A DNA stretch of 64,000 nucleotides from Geobacteraceae bacterium. GTDB taxonomy: Bacteria; Desulfobacterota; Desulfuromonadia; Geobacterales; Geobacteraceae. This document shows positions 53,483 through 61,662 of this stretch, piece by piece. Position 1 is the stretch's first letter. Every line of letters starts with the position of its first letter. The stretch lies in contig WSYB01000017.1 in assembly GCA_009773645.1 (NCBI GenBank), positions 81,338 to 145,337 of the forward strand, in the 5' to 3' direction. The notes beneath the pieces were generated by a model. That model did no database searches and was not told where the DNA came from. It saw only the letters and a program-made list of their open reading frames with translations. The position numbers and the translations under genes are program-made.

Positions 53483-53542
53483 AGGTTTTTTGGAATAATC
53501 CCATTCCTGTCCCTCTTGCCCGAGATGCACGAAAGAGTTAAG

Positions 53543-53557
53543 GCAAAAGCCGTGCCG
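53543..53557 (-). promoter_or_regulatory. Sigma54 promoter of the AMIN/TPR gene
   Basis: Minus strand CGGCAC-GGCTT-TTGC; one departure from TGGCAC-N5-TTGC, correct spacing, about 100 bases upstream of the start. Confidence 0.75.
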
Positions 53558-53664
53558 TTGGCTGGCGACAAATAACTCAATTATTTTAATTAGTTAGATA
53601 GTAATAAAAAGAACGCCGGGCGGGAAGTCAAAAATGCGGTAACCGGAAGATACTTTTTTGACGC

Positions 53665-54708
53665 TTAGGCGGCGATAAGGAATTTATTAATTTTTGCCAC
53701 CAGTTCATCGGCGTTGTAAGGCTTCACGATAATGTCCCTGGCCCCGTATTTCAGAGCCTTCAGCACGCCGGTCCGGGTCCATTCCGTTGCGCACATAATG
53801 ATGGGAATGGGCGATCCCTGGCAGAGCGCGTTGATCTTTATGCAGAGGGCAAGTTCTCTGTCTTCCGTATCCGCAACCCCTATTACCACCACTTTGGCAT
53901 CACCCCGGGAAATCAACTCTCTAATGTCCTCGCCAAGGGGGGCGTCAATCCCTTTAAGTCCTGCAACGGCAAGAAAATCCTTGGCTTGCCGCCTGGCGGG
54001 CTCATCATCATCAAGGATGAGAATGGTCTCCTCCGAAGCAACGGCGCGGGGAACCGCAGAGGCCGTTCCCGTCTCACCCGAAACTCCCTCCAACTGCTCG
54101 TCAGCTCCGGCTGTTTCCTCTTTCACTTCTTTGCCGGGCGCAAAAAGGTTTGCCAGGGAAAGCGGCATCAAAATATCCAGCCGGTCCATCTCCACGCCTT
54201 CCATATTCAACGGGGCGCGAAACAGGAGATAATCGTCTTCCGGAAAAGGCTCCTGTTCGGTCAACTCATCCATCCCGGGAATAAATTTCTTCGGCGGAAG
54301 GAGCTTTAAATGCACCTTATTGGGGAAGCTCGGCTTGAAGACGGAATTGAATGAACCGATGATCTGGTTCATGATTTCCCCAAACGCATCGCAATCATCA
54401 GGTTCCATGATGGCCAGCTTTCTCTTTTCCGAAATCCGGGCCGGCGGAATACCGAGCAGCATGCCGCTCAAAAGAATGGCGTCGCGCAGGGAAAAAATCA
54501 TATGGATCTGGCCGGGGTACTCTTCCTTGGACTCTACCTCGGCAACGAAAATAGCGTCATCCATACCGGCAAAGAAACTCTTTTTGTCGGTATTGACGGT
54601 ATCGGTTTCATTTGCCGACAGAGTTTGCCCCAGAAGCATGCTGCTCTCTTCTCCGGTCTGCTTCAGAGCGGCATCCAATATTTTTTGCAGCTTGGCGATA
54701 TCCGGCAT
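53665..54708 (-). CDS. CheC-like protein with degenerate receiver domain
   Basis: 347 residues. N-terminal part (about 1-190) is CheC/CheX-like, with FGEIMNQIIGSFNSVFKPSF giving the E-x2-N catalytic pair at 111/114. The C-terminal 120 residues form a receiver fold: ETILILDDDEPARRQAKDFL keeps the acidic pocket and VKPYNADELVAKINKF keeps the Lys, but the strand that should end in the phosphoacceptor Asp reads KVVVIGVAD, with Gly at the expected position. It is probably a phosphatase or adaptor whose receiver cannot be phosphorylated normally. Next to cheX and cheY. Confidence 0.78.
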   Translation of the reverse strand: MPDIAKLQKILDAALKQTGEESSMLLGQTLSANETDTVNTDKKSFFAGMDDAIFVAEVESKEEYPGQIHMIFSLRDAILLSGMLLGIPPARISEKRKLAIMEPDDCDAFGEIMNQIIGSFNSVFKPSFPNKVHLKLLPPKKFIPGMDELTEQEPFPEDDYLLFRAPLNMEGVEMDRLDILMPLSLANLFAPGKEVKEETAGADEQLEGVSGETGTASAVPRAVASEETILILDDDEPARRQAKDFLAVAGLKGIDAPLGEDIRELISRGDAKVVVIGVADTEDRELALCIKINALCQGSPIPIIMCATEWTRTGVLKALKYGARDIIVKPYNADELVAKINKFLIAA

Positions 54709-54724
54709 GATCTATCCCGAGTAT

Positions 54725-55231
54725 TTACCCTTCTTTCCTGAGTTTCAGACCGACCAGAAACCGTTCCCCTTCATTGACAAAGGGAATGATTACGCAATCA
54801 CTGTCAGACATGGCATTGACCGTATACTCCTCACCCGAGATCACCGTCGGGATGGAAAGATTTATGTCCAGTCCCCCCTTGGAGAGGATCTGCTTCACAT
54901 ATCCCCCCAGCATGTTGGCTATTTCCCCCAGGGCGTCGTTGACATCTTCGCCTACTTCATCAACCTCCATCCCCAGCATGTTTGAGGTGATTCGCAGGGC
55001 AAACCCCTGCGGGCAATGTATGGAGAGTATGCCGGTATAGGTGCCTGCCAGACCGACCATTCCGGTGACGCTGCAATGAAATTTGGTTACCGGTTCGCGC
55101 AAAGGATAACAGTCCGCCAGCTCCATCATCACCATGGTGCCAAAGACTTCCTTGGTCGCGTGGATCACATAGCCGGCAAGGTCATCTTCCAGTAAGTGGG
55201 CCGAATGAGCAACCGCAGCATTCAGAGTCAT
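54725..55231 (-). CDS. cheX: CheX chemotaxis phosphatase
   Basis: 168 residues. Dephosphorylates CheY-P. E103 and N106 in NDALGEIANMLGGYVKQIL are the catalytic pair of the CheX family; GEEYTVNAMSDSDCVIIPFV is the second half. Overlaps the cheY stop by one base, so the two are made together. Confidence 0.9.
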   Translation of the reverse strand: MTLNAAVAHSAHLLEDDLAGYVIHATKEVFGTMVMMELADCYPLREPVTKFHCSVTGMVGLAGTYTGILSIHCPQGFALRITSNMLGMEVDEVGEDVNDALGEIANMLGGYVKQILSKGGLDINLSIPTVISGEEYTVNAMSDSDCVIIPFVNEGERFLVGLKLRKEG

Positions 55232-55593
55232 CAGAGCAGTCCTCCTAATTTTTCATTGAGCTGTTCAGGGGTGAACGGCTTTTTGATGCTATCGCTGGCG
55301 CCGTTGGTAATGGCTTCTTTGAGGATATCCTCCCCCCCCTCGGTGGTTATCATAACGATCGGCACTTTATTGCCGCCCGCACGCACCTGCTTGACGAACT
55401 CGAGGCCATCCATGTTCGGCATGTTGATGTCGGAAAGGATCAGGCTCACCTTGTTGCCCCCAAGGACATTGAGCCCTTCGATCCCGTCACCGGCCTCATA
55501 AATATCATCTACGGCGAGCCCTGCCTGCCTGAGAGATCGGGAAATGATCTTCCGCATCGTAGAAGAGTCATCCACTATCAATACGTTACCCAT
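55231..55593 (-). CDS. cheY: CheY response regulator
   Basis: 120 residues, single receiver domain. VLIVDDSSTMRKIISRSLRQ, phosphoacceptor Asp55 in LILSDINMPNMDG, Thr in MITTEGGE and Lys in SIKKPFTPEQL. The NMPNMDGLEFVK and MITTEGGE text is that of motor-type CheY. FliM with its CheY-binding N-terminus is in this window. Confidence 0.94.
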   Translation of the reverse strand: MGNVLIVDDSSTMRKIISRSLRQAGLAVDDIYEAGDGIEGLNVLGGNKVSLILSDINMPNMDGLEFVKQVRAGGNKVPIVMITTEGGEDILKEAITNGASDSIKKPFTPEQLNEKLGGLL

Positions 55594-55664
55594 TGTTTAT
55601 CCTCCTTTCTTTTCTTCACACAGATACCATCTCCCTATCCGGCCCTCTGCCCGAGGACCCGGCG

Positions 55665-55898
55665 TCAAGCGGCCTTTAACTTGCGAACCAGCCGCTCTAT
55701 TTCACCTGTGGCGCGAGCGGCGCGGTCGGCCAGTTGCGACATACCGTCGATTTCCTTACAATAGACATCGCTCAGATCGCTGTTTTCCAGACTCTTCAGT
55801 GCGAGTTCCAGCGCAAACAGATTGGCTTTTTCCACTGTTTCCTCGATATTTGCGATGATGTCGTCAACCGTGGTCGCCTCAAATTCATCAAAGTGCAT
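55665..55898 (-). CDS. 77-residue protein resembling a chemoreceptor signalling tip
   Basis: Own ribosome site GGAGGG five bases before the ATG. Residues about 14-74 align with the signalling hairpin of methyl-accepting chemotaxis proteins: IANIEETVEKANLFALELAL fits [20 protein letters not shown] of the receptor at 56479, and later MSQLADRAARATGEIERLV fits [19 protein letters not shown]. The GxGF-type turn of real receptors is changed (SDLSDVY). No membrane segment, no sensor. It sits between cheY and bacteriohemerythrin. It could bind CheW/CheA, or be a remnant of a receptor. Confidence 0.7.
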   Translation of the reverse strand: MHFDEFEATTVDDIIANIEETVEKANLFALELALKSLENSDLSDVYCKEIDGMSQLADRAARATGEIERLVRKLKAA

Positions 55899-55993
55899 AA
55901 TGTCCCTCCACAGTGGTTTTTACAGCCTGATCACCTTCATGTATCCCGCCTATGCACGTACTGTTCCCCAAATCGCATAAATTCAGAAAAAAT

Positions 55994-56401
55994 TTACACA
56001 ACGCCTTTGCCGTTCAGAAAAGGCCCATACTTTTTGTCGTCTCCCTGAATGTGCTTTACCAGCCATTCCTTCAGGAAATTCATGATGTTCTGGGTAATCG
56101 GCGCGTTCCCTTCCTGATATTTCTTCTGCACATCGAGCACCTGCATGACCAGCATGTTGTGTTCTTTTTTGTGCGCTTCGTAATCCGGATAGCTGTGGAG
56201 CTTCATCAGCCGCTCCTCGGCGGCAAAGTGGGTCCCCGTGTAGTCGATCAGGGCCTTCAAGACATCACCGATGATCTGCCCCCCCTTACCTACCTTCATG
56301 GCATCATGGAGCTGGTTGACGAGGTCTATCAGTTTTTTGTGCTGGTCATCGAATTGTTTAACCTTCACGCTGTAGCCATCATTCCACGTAAGAAGCGCCA
56401 T
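55994..56401 (-). CDS. Bacteriohemerythrin
   Basis: 135 residues from the ATG at 56401 (GGAGG six bases upstream). Four-helix di-iron O2-binding protein: WNDGYSVKVKQFDDQHKKL (first His), THFAAEERLM, DYEAHKKEHNMLV and WLVKHIQGDDKKYGPFL carry the iron ligands. Such proteins bind or deliver O2 in anaerobic and microaerophilic bacteria; the nearby receptor and tip-like protein suggest aerotaxis (inference). Confidence 0.93.
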   Translation of the reverse strand: MALLTWNDGYSVKVKQFDDQHKKLIDLVNQLHDAMKVGKGGQIIGDVLKALIDYTGTHFAAEERLMKLHSYPDYEAHKKEHNMLVMQVLDVQKKYQEGNAPITQNIMNFLKEWLVKHIQGDDKKYGPFLNGKGVV

Positions 56402-56478
56402 CTTCATCCTCCGTCAGTTTTTTTCACTCGTATAGTTTCATCGGCCGGGAAACCGGGAAACTTTAGCCGGGATCGTTA

Positions 56479-58128
56479 CTAAGCCGCCAACTTAAAGCGT
56501 CCCACCAGTTTTTGCAGCTCCTCCGCCAGGCTCGCCAGCCGGCTGGCGGCGTAAGCGCTGTTGCTTGCCCCTTTGGCGCTCTCTTGCGCCGCTTCGGTTA
56601 TTCTCTGGATGTTACTGCTGATTCCCCCGCTGGTGGAGGTCTGTTGTTCGGCTGCGGTGGCTATCTGACTCACCTGCATGGTGACCGAATTTATCTGGTC
56701 GAGGATTTCCCTGAGCGCATCCCCCGACTTGGCGGCTTCTCCGGTACCTTTCTCCACCTCCTTCACACCCTCGTCCATGGAAGAAACCGCCCCTTTCGTC
56801 TCGAGCTGGATCGCCTTGATCATCTCCCCGATTTCTCGGGTGGCCTTGGTGGTGCGCTCTGCAAGCGCCCTTACTTCATCGGCCACCACGGCAAACCCCC
56901 GCCCCTGCTCTCCTGCCCTGGCCGCTTCGATGGCCGCGTTAAGGGCCAAAAGATTGGTCTGATCGGCAATATCCTCAATGGTGCCGACGATCTTCCCGAT
57001 CTGGTCTGACCTTTCCCCCAGGCTTTCCACGGTCTTTGCCGATTCTTTAACCCGTGCGGCGATCCGGCTCATCACAGTTACCGTCTCATCCACCACTGCC
57101 GAGCCGGTAAGGGCGCTGTCGCTGGCCTTTTTGGAAGATTCGGCCGCCATAGCGCAGTTCTGGGCAACCTCGGCTGAAGTTGCGGCCATCTCCTCACTGG
57201 CCGTGGACGCCGTCCCTGCCTGAGTCGCCACCTCTCCCGCGCCGGTCGCCATCTGTTCGGACGCGGAATGGACCTGGCCGGCAGCAGTAGCCACCTGCAT
57301 GGCGTTGTCGGCCACATGCGAAATTATTCCCTGCAGTTTTTCAACGAAGGTATTGAATGAATGCGCCAATTCCCCCGATTCATCCCGGCGATAGATCTCG
57401 ATACGCCGCGTCAGATCCCCCTCCCCCTGGGCGATGTCATGCAGATTGTCCTTAACCTTCTTAAGAGGCCTGGTAATCCCTAACCCTACGGAAAAAGCCA
57501 ATGCCAGCATAACCAGACCCATCAGCAGGGTGGCGATGACCATCCCCCACCGCAGCCGGGCAACCTCTTTCGCGACATCATCCACATAAACCCCGCTGCC
57601 GATTATCCATCCCCACGGCTGATAGAGCTTCACGTAGGATATCTTGGGAACCGGTGTGCTCTCCCCGGGTTTGGGCCACATGTAATCCACAAAGCCGGCC
57701 CCTTTTTCTTTTACCACCCTGACAAACTCCAGGAAGAGGTACTTCCCGTTGGGATCCTTGTTTTCGCTCAGGTCTTTCCCGTCCAGTTCGGGCTTGGTGG
57801 GATGCATGATCATTTTCGGAGCGAGATCGTTGATCCAGAAATACTCCTTTTCCTTGTACCGCATACCCTTTATGTCTTGTGCGGCTCTCTTCCGGGCCTC
57901 TTCCTGGGTCAGAAGGCCCGCCTTGGCCTTTTCATCGTAACCGGCAATTGTGTGGTAGGCAACTTCCACTACGTTCTTCGTCGCCCCCTTTTTCCCAGCC
58001 ATTAAATGGCCTTCGACAAGGGGTAAAAAATAAAACGTGACTACGGCAATGACAAGCATGACGGTAATGGCCGAGATACTCATTATCTTCGGCAAGATGC
58101 CCCAGTTCCTGAACCGCTTGATCTCCAT
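56479..58128 (-). CDS. Methyl-accepting chemotaxis protein with sCache_2 sensor
   Basis: 549 residues from the ATG at 58128 (GGAGG five bases upstream). Membrane helices at about 16-36 and 190-210 flank a single Cache domain ([38 protein letters not shown]). HAMP at about 212-265 ([21 protein letters not shown]), then the signalling domain with the tip [24 protein letters not shown]. Cache_2 receptors commonly bind small carboxylates. No C-terminal CheR-docking pentapeptide. Confidence 0.93.
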   Translation of the reverse strand: MEIKRFRNWGILPKIMSISAITVMLVIAVVTFYFLPLVEGHLMAGKKGATKNVVEVAYHTIAGYDEKAKAGLLTQEEARKRAAQDIKGMRYKEKEYFWINDLAPKMIMHPTKPELDGKDLSENKDPNGKYLFLEFVRVVKEKGAGFVDYMWPKPGESTPVPKISYVKLYQPWGWIIGSGVYVDDVAKEVARLRWGMVIATLLMGLVMLALAFSVGLGITRPLKKVKDNLHDIAQGEGDLTRRIEIYRRDESGELAHSFNTFVEKLQGIISHVADNAMQVATAAGQVHSASEQMATGAGEVATQAGTASTASEEMAATSAEVAQNCAMAAESSKKASDSALTGSAVVDETVTVMSRIAARVKESAKTVESLGERSDQIGKIVGTIEDIADQTNLLALNAAIEAARAGEQGRGFAVVADEVRALAERTTKATREIGEMIKAIQLETKGAVSSMDEGVKEVEKGTGEAAKSGDALREILDQINSVTMQVSQIATAAEQQTSTSGGISSNIQRITEAAQESAKGASNSAYAASRLASLAEELQKLVGRFKLAA

Positions 58129-58252
58129 TGAATCCTCCTCATCAAATATCGATACAACCCATCTCTGTCCAAACAAAATAAAAAAGTCTGAAAAGGGAAA
58201 CATTTCTGCCCCCCTTCGTTATCACCCTGAATGTTTTACGTGGAGCTGCTCC

Positions 58253-59335
58253 CTATTCTGCCTGAACAATGGGCAAGTCCACGGTGAAGCGGCTCCCGAC
58301 CCCTTCACTGCTCTCGACCTCGATGGCGCCGCCGTGGGCATCGACTATCGCCTTGCTTATGGTGAGACCGAGCCCGGTCCCCTTGAAACCGCCGGCTCCG
58401 GCAGAGCGGTAGTATTTGTTGAAAACCCGTGCATGGTCGTTTGCCGGAATGCCGATGCCGGTATCCTGTACCATGACCACTACGCTGCCCCCCTGTTTCT
58501 CTGCCACTACCGAGACATTTCCCCGGTGCGGGGTGAATTTCAGGGCATTGCCTATCAGGTTGGCAAAGACACGCACAATCTGCTTTCCGTCCACTTTTAA
58601 CGGATGGATGTCGTCCGCGATGGAAAACGTAAAATTTATCCCCCGGACTTGGGCCTCCCGCGCCATGTCCCGGCAACACCCGTTCAGGACGGCCTTTATG
58701 TCGCAATACTCCCGATTAATCTTAAGAAGGCCCACCTCCAGCCGGTAAGCGTCCAACACATCCTCGATCATGGCCAGAAGCTTAAATGAGCTCCTGTCCA
58801 ACTCATGGATACAGGTGTGAAGAGATTCATCGACTCCCCCCACCATTTCATTCTTTATGGCCTCGATGTACCCCATCATGACCGTCAGGGGAGACTTGAG
58901 GTCGTGGGTCATCATGGCCACAAATTCTTCACGCTGACGCCGCTCCTTCTTCTCCTCGGTAACATCGCGCAGCTCCATTACCTCCCCCAGGACAGAGCCG
59001 GTATGGGACCTTATCTCCGAAGCTTTCACCATCACCACCATTCCATTGAAGCTCATTTCAACGGGGAAGTCGCGGCAATTTTCACTTACCACCTTATAGA
59101 CGGCGGTGCGCAAAGGGAGCATATCCACTCTTTTCCCCAGGACGGAATTTCTGGAGACCTGGAGCAACTCTTCGGCCCTGCTGTTGATAAAGCGGAGAAT
59201 TCCCAAGTCATCCATATAAATGATGCCTGCGGATATATTGTCGACTATGGAATCAGCAACGCCCGCAGCAGTCGGGGTAAAAGGAATTGCTTCACTGGGA
59301 GGAGCCATTAACCGGATGTTTTCCATGTTTCCCAT
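58253..59335 (-). CDS. PAS-domain sensor histidine kinase
   Basis: 360 residues, no membrane segment. PAS at about 25-125 (ISAGIIYMDDLGILRFINSR AEELL), HisKA with His144 in MMTHDLKSPLTVMMGYIEAI, and HATPase with NLIGNALKFTPHRG (N box), DTGIGIPAND (G1) and GTGLGLTISKAIVDAHGG (G2). No response regulator is encoded next to it apart from cheY. Signal unknown. Confidence 0.9.
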   Translation of the reverse strand: MGNMENIRLMAPPSEAIPFTPTAAGVADSIVDNISAGIIYMDDLGILRFINSRAEELLQVSRNSVLGKRVDMLPLRTAVYKVVSENCRDFPVEMSFNGMVVMVKASEIRSHTGSVLGEVMELRDVTEEKKERRQREEFVAMMTHDLKSPLTVMMGYIEAIKNEMVGGVDESLHTCIHELDRSSFKLLAMIEDVLDAYRLEVGLLKINREYCDIKAVLNGCCRDMAREAQVRGINFTFSIADDIHPLKVDGKQIVRVFANLIGNALKFTPHRGNVSVVAEKQGGSVVVMVQDTGIGIPANDHARVFNKYYRSAGAGGFKGTGLGLTISKAIVDAHGGAIEVESSEGVGSRFTVDLPIVQAE

Positions 59336-59486
59336 ATCGGGGCGTAAGGGTATAACTTTAGGAAAAATTTGTGGTATTTCTTAAACGGCAGGAGATGCAA
59401 AGGGATGTGGAATGGGTTTTTACAATGGCAAGGGATGTGACGCAAGGCAAGGCCGAAGGCCTTTAATGAATAGCCCTGTACATCTG

Positions 59487-59864
59487 TCATCTGACAATGG
59501 CAAAGCCGTTTCTGTACCAGCCGATTATGCCGTCACTCATGTTGTAAACATCACGATAGCCTTTACCCGCAAGGAAGCCGGCAACCGGCACTGAACGGGA
59601 GCCGACGGCGCAGTAAACCACGATGGTCCTGTCTCTGGGAATTTCCGCCACCCGCCGCTCCAGCTCGTTAATGGGGATCAGCACCGAACCGTGGAGGTGG
59701 GCCTGCCGGTATTCCTCAGAGGTCCGGACATCGAGCAGGAACACGTTTTTGTTTTTTGCCAGGAGCGCTTTCGCCTCAACAGACCCGATATTCCGGTAGC
59801 CGGCGGCAATGGCCGTGGCGGTCATGGCACTCAGAAGGGTCACCATCACTGCAAACTTTTTCAT
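59487..59864 (-). CDS. Exported rhodanese-like sulfurtransferase
   Basis: 125 residues from the ATG at 59864. Signal peptide MKKFAVMVTLLSAMTATAIA. Single rhodanese domain with LLDVRTSEEYRQAHLHGSVL and active-site Cys85 in VVYCAVGSRS. The longer ORF start lies inside a heptanucleotide array and is not preferred. Probably periplasmic sulfane-sulfur transfer. Confidence 0.88.
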   Translation of the reverse strand: MKKFAVMVTLLSAMTATAIAAGYRNIGSVEAKALLAKNKNVFLLDVRTSEEYRQAHLHGSVLIPINELERRVAEIPRDRTIVVYCAVGSRSVPVAGFLAGKGYRDVYNMSDGIIGWYRNGFAIVR

Positions 59865-59872
59865 GCCTTCAT

Positions 59873-59943
59873 TCTTCTCACTCTTCACTTCTCACTCTTC
59901 ACTTCTCACTCCTCACTTCTCACTCCTCACTTCTCACTCCTCG
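59873..59943. repeat. Heptanucleotide array (CTTCTCA/CTCTTCA class), longest in the window
   Basis: About ten 7-base units alternating CTTCTCA with CTCTTCA or CTCCTCA. Covers the gap between the rhodanese and COG1237-type genes. Confidence 0.75.
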
Positions 59944-59952
59944 CGAGTAGTA

Positions 59953-60783
59953 TCACACTTCCAGCGTGTACCCCACATGGGCGGGATGAAACGCGCCGGG
60001 GAACTCCTTCAACAATCTTGCCGAGGCGCCAAAACCGGTGCAGTGGCTCCCCAGGATTTTCCGGATCTTATATCTGTGAAGGTTCCTCATGGTCTCATCC
60101 AGTTGCGCGGAAGAGCAAAACCCGAGATGGGTCCCCCCTATTACCGCATGGACTTCGTCCATGCCGCTCCTCTCCAGGGCCAGTTCAATGGTGTTGATGA
60201 TCCCGGCGTGGCAGCACCCCAAGACAAGCACCAATCCCCTTTCGCTCCGAATGACGAGTGACTGGTCATCCGGAATATGGTCAACCTTACAGCCGGTATC
60301 GTCACAGAAGAGGCCGCTGTCTCCCTGTTCGAACGAGTTGCGCCGCGGAACCTCGCCGGTAAGAAAAAGACCGGGCCCTACCTCCCGGAAGGCTTTGCTG
60401 AGATCGAATACGCCCCCATGGCTGCACAGGAGTTCCTCCGTGTGGGGAATCCCGATGGAGATGCTCTCTCCCGTATCCTTTACCCGATAGCGGCGGGCGA
60501 ACACACCGGGATGGGCCAAGATATCCCTGCCGCCGCAGGCTTGCAGCAGCGGGAGAAGCCCACCAGTATGGTCGTAATGACCGTGGGAAAGGGCGACCTT
60601 GCCCACCCCGCACAAGTCCCGGTTCATCCGCCGGGCATTGTGGAGCAGCGTCTCTCCCTGGCCGGTATCAAAGAGAAGGGCGCCCCCCTCATACTCCACC
60701 AGCGCCGCAAAGCCGTGCTCTCCGAGCGTCCCTGCTATGGGGCCGACACTGTTGTCACAGAGGACCGTTATGCGGAACTTCAT
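59953..60783 (-). CDS. Metallo-beta-lactamase-fold hydrolase (COG1237-like)
   Basis: 276 residues from the ATG at 60783 (MKFRITVLCDNS). HxHxDH in SHGHYDHTGG and later GGTHLGF and ILGSHCTG give the metal ligands of the fold. The domain size and LCDNSVG start match the COG1237 family (related to MptA/RFAP-synthase-type enzymes), whose substrate varies. The frame is open to 61188 but that part is repeat-derived. Overlaps DUF2892 by 4 bases. Confidence 0.82.
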   Translation of the reverse strand: MKFRITVLCDNSVGPIAGTLGEHGFAALVEYEGGALLFDTGQGETLLHNARRMNRDLCGVGKVALSHGHYDHTGGLLPLLQACGGRDILAHPGVFARRYRVKDTGESISIGIPHTEELLCSHGGVFDLSKAFREVGPGLFLTGEVPRRNSFEQGDSGLFCDDTGCKVDHIPDDQSLVIRSERGLVLVLGCCHAGIINTIELALERSGMDEVHAVIGGTHLGFCSSAQLDETMRNLHRYKIRKILGSHCTGFGASARLLKEFPGAFHPAHVGYTLEV

Positions 60784-60992
60784 TTCTGTGCGCACTCTTT
60801 CGGAAATTTGGGCATCCCCAGTTTTTCCAGTATGGTTATCATCGGGCACCAGTTGGTAAATCCCGACTGGAACAGGTTCAGCCCCACAAAGGCAGTGAAC
60901 CAGAGCCAGTTGATGTTGACCTTTACGGCCAGCGCCAGCGAAATGAGGATGAAAGAGCCGGCGATAATTCTCAGCATTCTGTCGATATACAT
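60780..60992 (-). CDS. DUF2892 (YgaP-like) membrane protein
   Basis: 70 residues, two membrane helices: RMLRIIAGSFILISLALAVK and WLWFTAFVGLNLFQSGFTNW CP. DUF2892 is found fused to rhodaneses (YgaP). A separate exported rhodanese lies two genes away, so the two may act together. Confidence 0.88.
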   Translation of the reverse strand: MYIDRMLRIIAGSFILISLALAVKVNINWLWFTAFVGLNLFQSGFTNWCPMITILEKLGMPKFPKECAQK

Positions 60993-61013
60993 ATTTTTTC
61001 TCCTTGGTTTTTT

Positions 61014-61101
61014 GATCCCCCCTTTTGTAAAGGGGGGGCTGGCGGGGATTTACCACCTGAATCAAATCCCCCTGAATCCCCCTTTGCGAAAGGGGGACTT
61101 T
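61014..61101. repeat. Intergenic palindromic CCCCCTTT element
   Basis: Two hairpins (CCCCCCTTTTGTAAAGGGGG and CCCCCTTTGCGAAAGGGGG) flank an AATCCCCCT-type direct repeat. Lies upstream of the DUF2892 gene. It is a common form of dispersed repeat in deltaproteobacteria and other genomes. Confidence 0.6.
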
Positions 61102-61150
61102 AATCAGAGCGCGGCCAGGACCCGCCCCATTGTTCCATAATACGTCGCCC

Positions 61151-61576
61151 CTACACCCCCAACAGCTCCGCCACTTTTCCGGCCACATTGCCGGTGAGCA
61201 GGGGACAGCCGCTTTTCCCTTTTGCGGTTATCACCTTGCAGCAGGTGGCGCCGTACTGCTCCTTGAACCATCTGTGGAGTTCACGGGTAAGCTGAGCCAC
61301 CTTTTTTTTATCGTTTTGCAGGACCAGCCCCAACGCCATCGTTCCGCCGGCGACCGCCCCACAAATGCATCCGGAGCCTGAACCTCCGCCGAAACCTGCT
61401 GCAAGCCGCACCACGTCATCGGACACCGTCGGGACGAAATTATTCTTCACCGCAGCCAGCACCGCCTCTGCGCAGTGCATCCTGCCGGAGCGGTAGAACC
61501 CCTCCGCCTCAATGGCAACCTTCTCCGCCACCCCTTCCGTAACCGCTTCAACTGTTTTCTGTCTTGACCAGAACAT
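61151..61576 (-). CDS. C_GCAxxG_C_C family redox protein
   Basis: 141 residues from the ATG at 61576 (GGAGGT upstream). Pattern C-x-x-A..., here HCAEAVL, then GCICGAVAGGTMALGL, TCCKVI and GCPLL give the Cys motif after which the family is named. Thought to be redox or metal proteins. No partner is obvious. Its 5' side touches a heptanucleotide array. Confidence 0.85.
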   Translation of the reverse strand: MFWSRQKTVEAVTEGVAEKVAIEAEGFYRSGRMHCAEAVLAAVKNNFVPTVSDDVVRLAAGFGGGSGSGCICGAVAGGTMALGLVLQNDKKKVAQLTRELHRWFKEQYGATCCKVITAKGKSGCPLLTGNVAGKVAELLGV

Positions 61577-61623
61577 CCGACCTCCCACTGGATTTATTTC
61601 CACAGGGCGCACGCCGTGCGCCC

Positions 61624-61662
61624 TCACTCCTCACTCCTCACTCCTCACTCCTCACTCCTCAC
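61624..61662. repeat. Perfect heptanucleotide array (CACTCCT) overlapping the RND gene's 3' end
   Basis: Five to six perfect tandem units. The RND stop codon lies inside the array, so the last residues (VRSEE) are encoded by it. Confidence 0.75.

Noticed and set aside
59428..59442. Sigma54-like site upstream of the PAS kinase
   Set aside because: The invariant GG of the -24 box is GT.
59873..59943. CRISPR-like tandem array
   Set aside because: Units of 7 bases with no spacers; it is a simple heptanucleotide repeat.
60784..61188. N-terminal extension of the metallo-beta-lactamase-fold ORF
   Set aside because: It reads through the DUF2892 gene and a CCCCCTTT repeat; the COG1237-type start MKFRITVLCDNS is at 60783.
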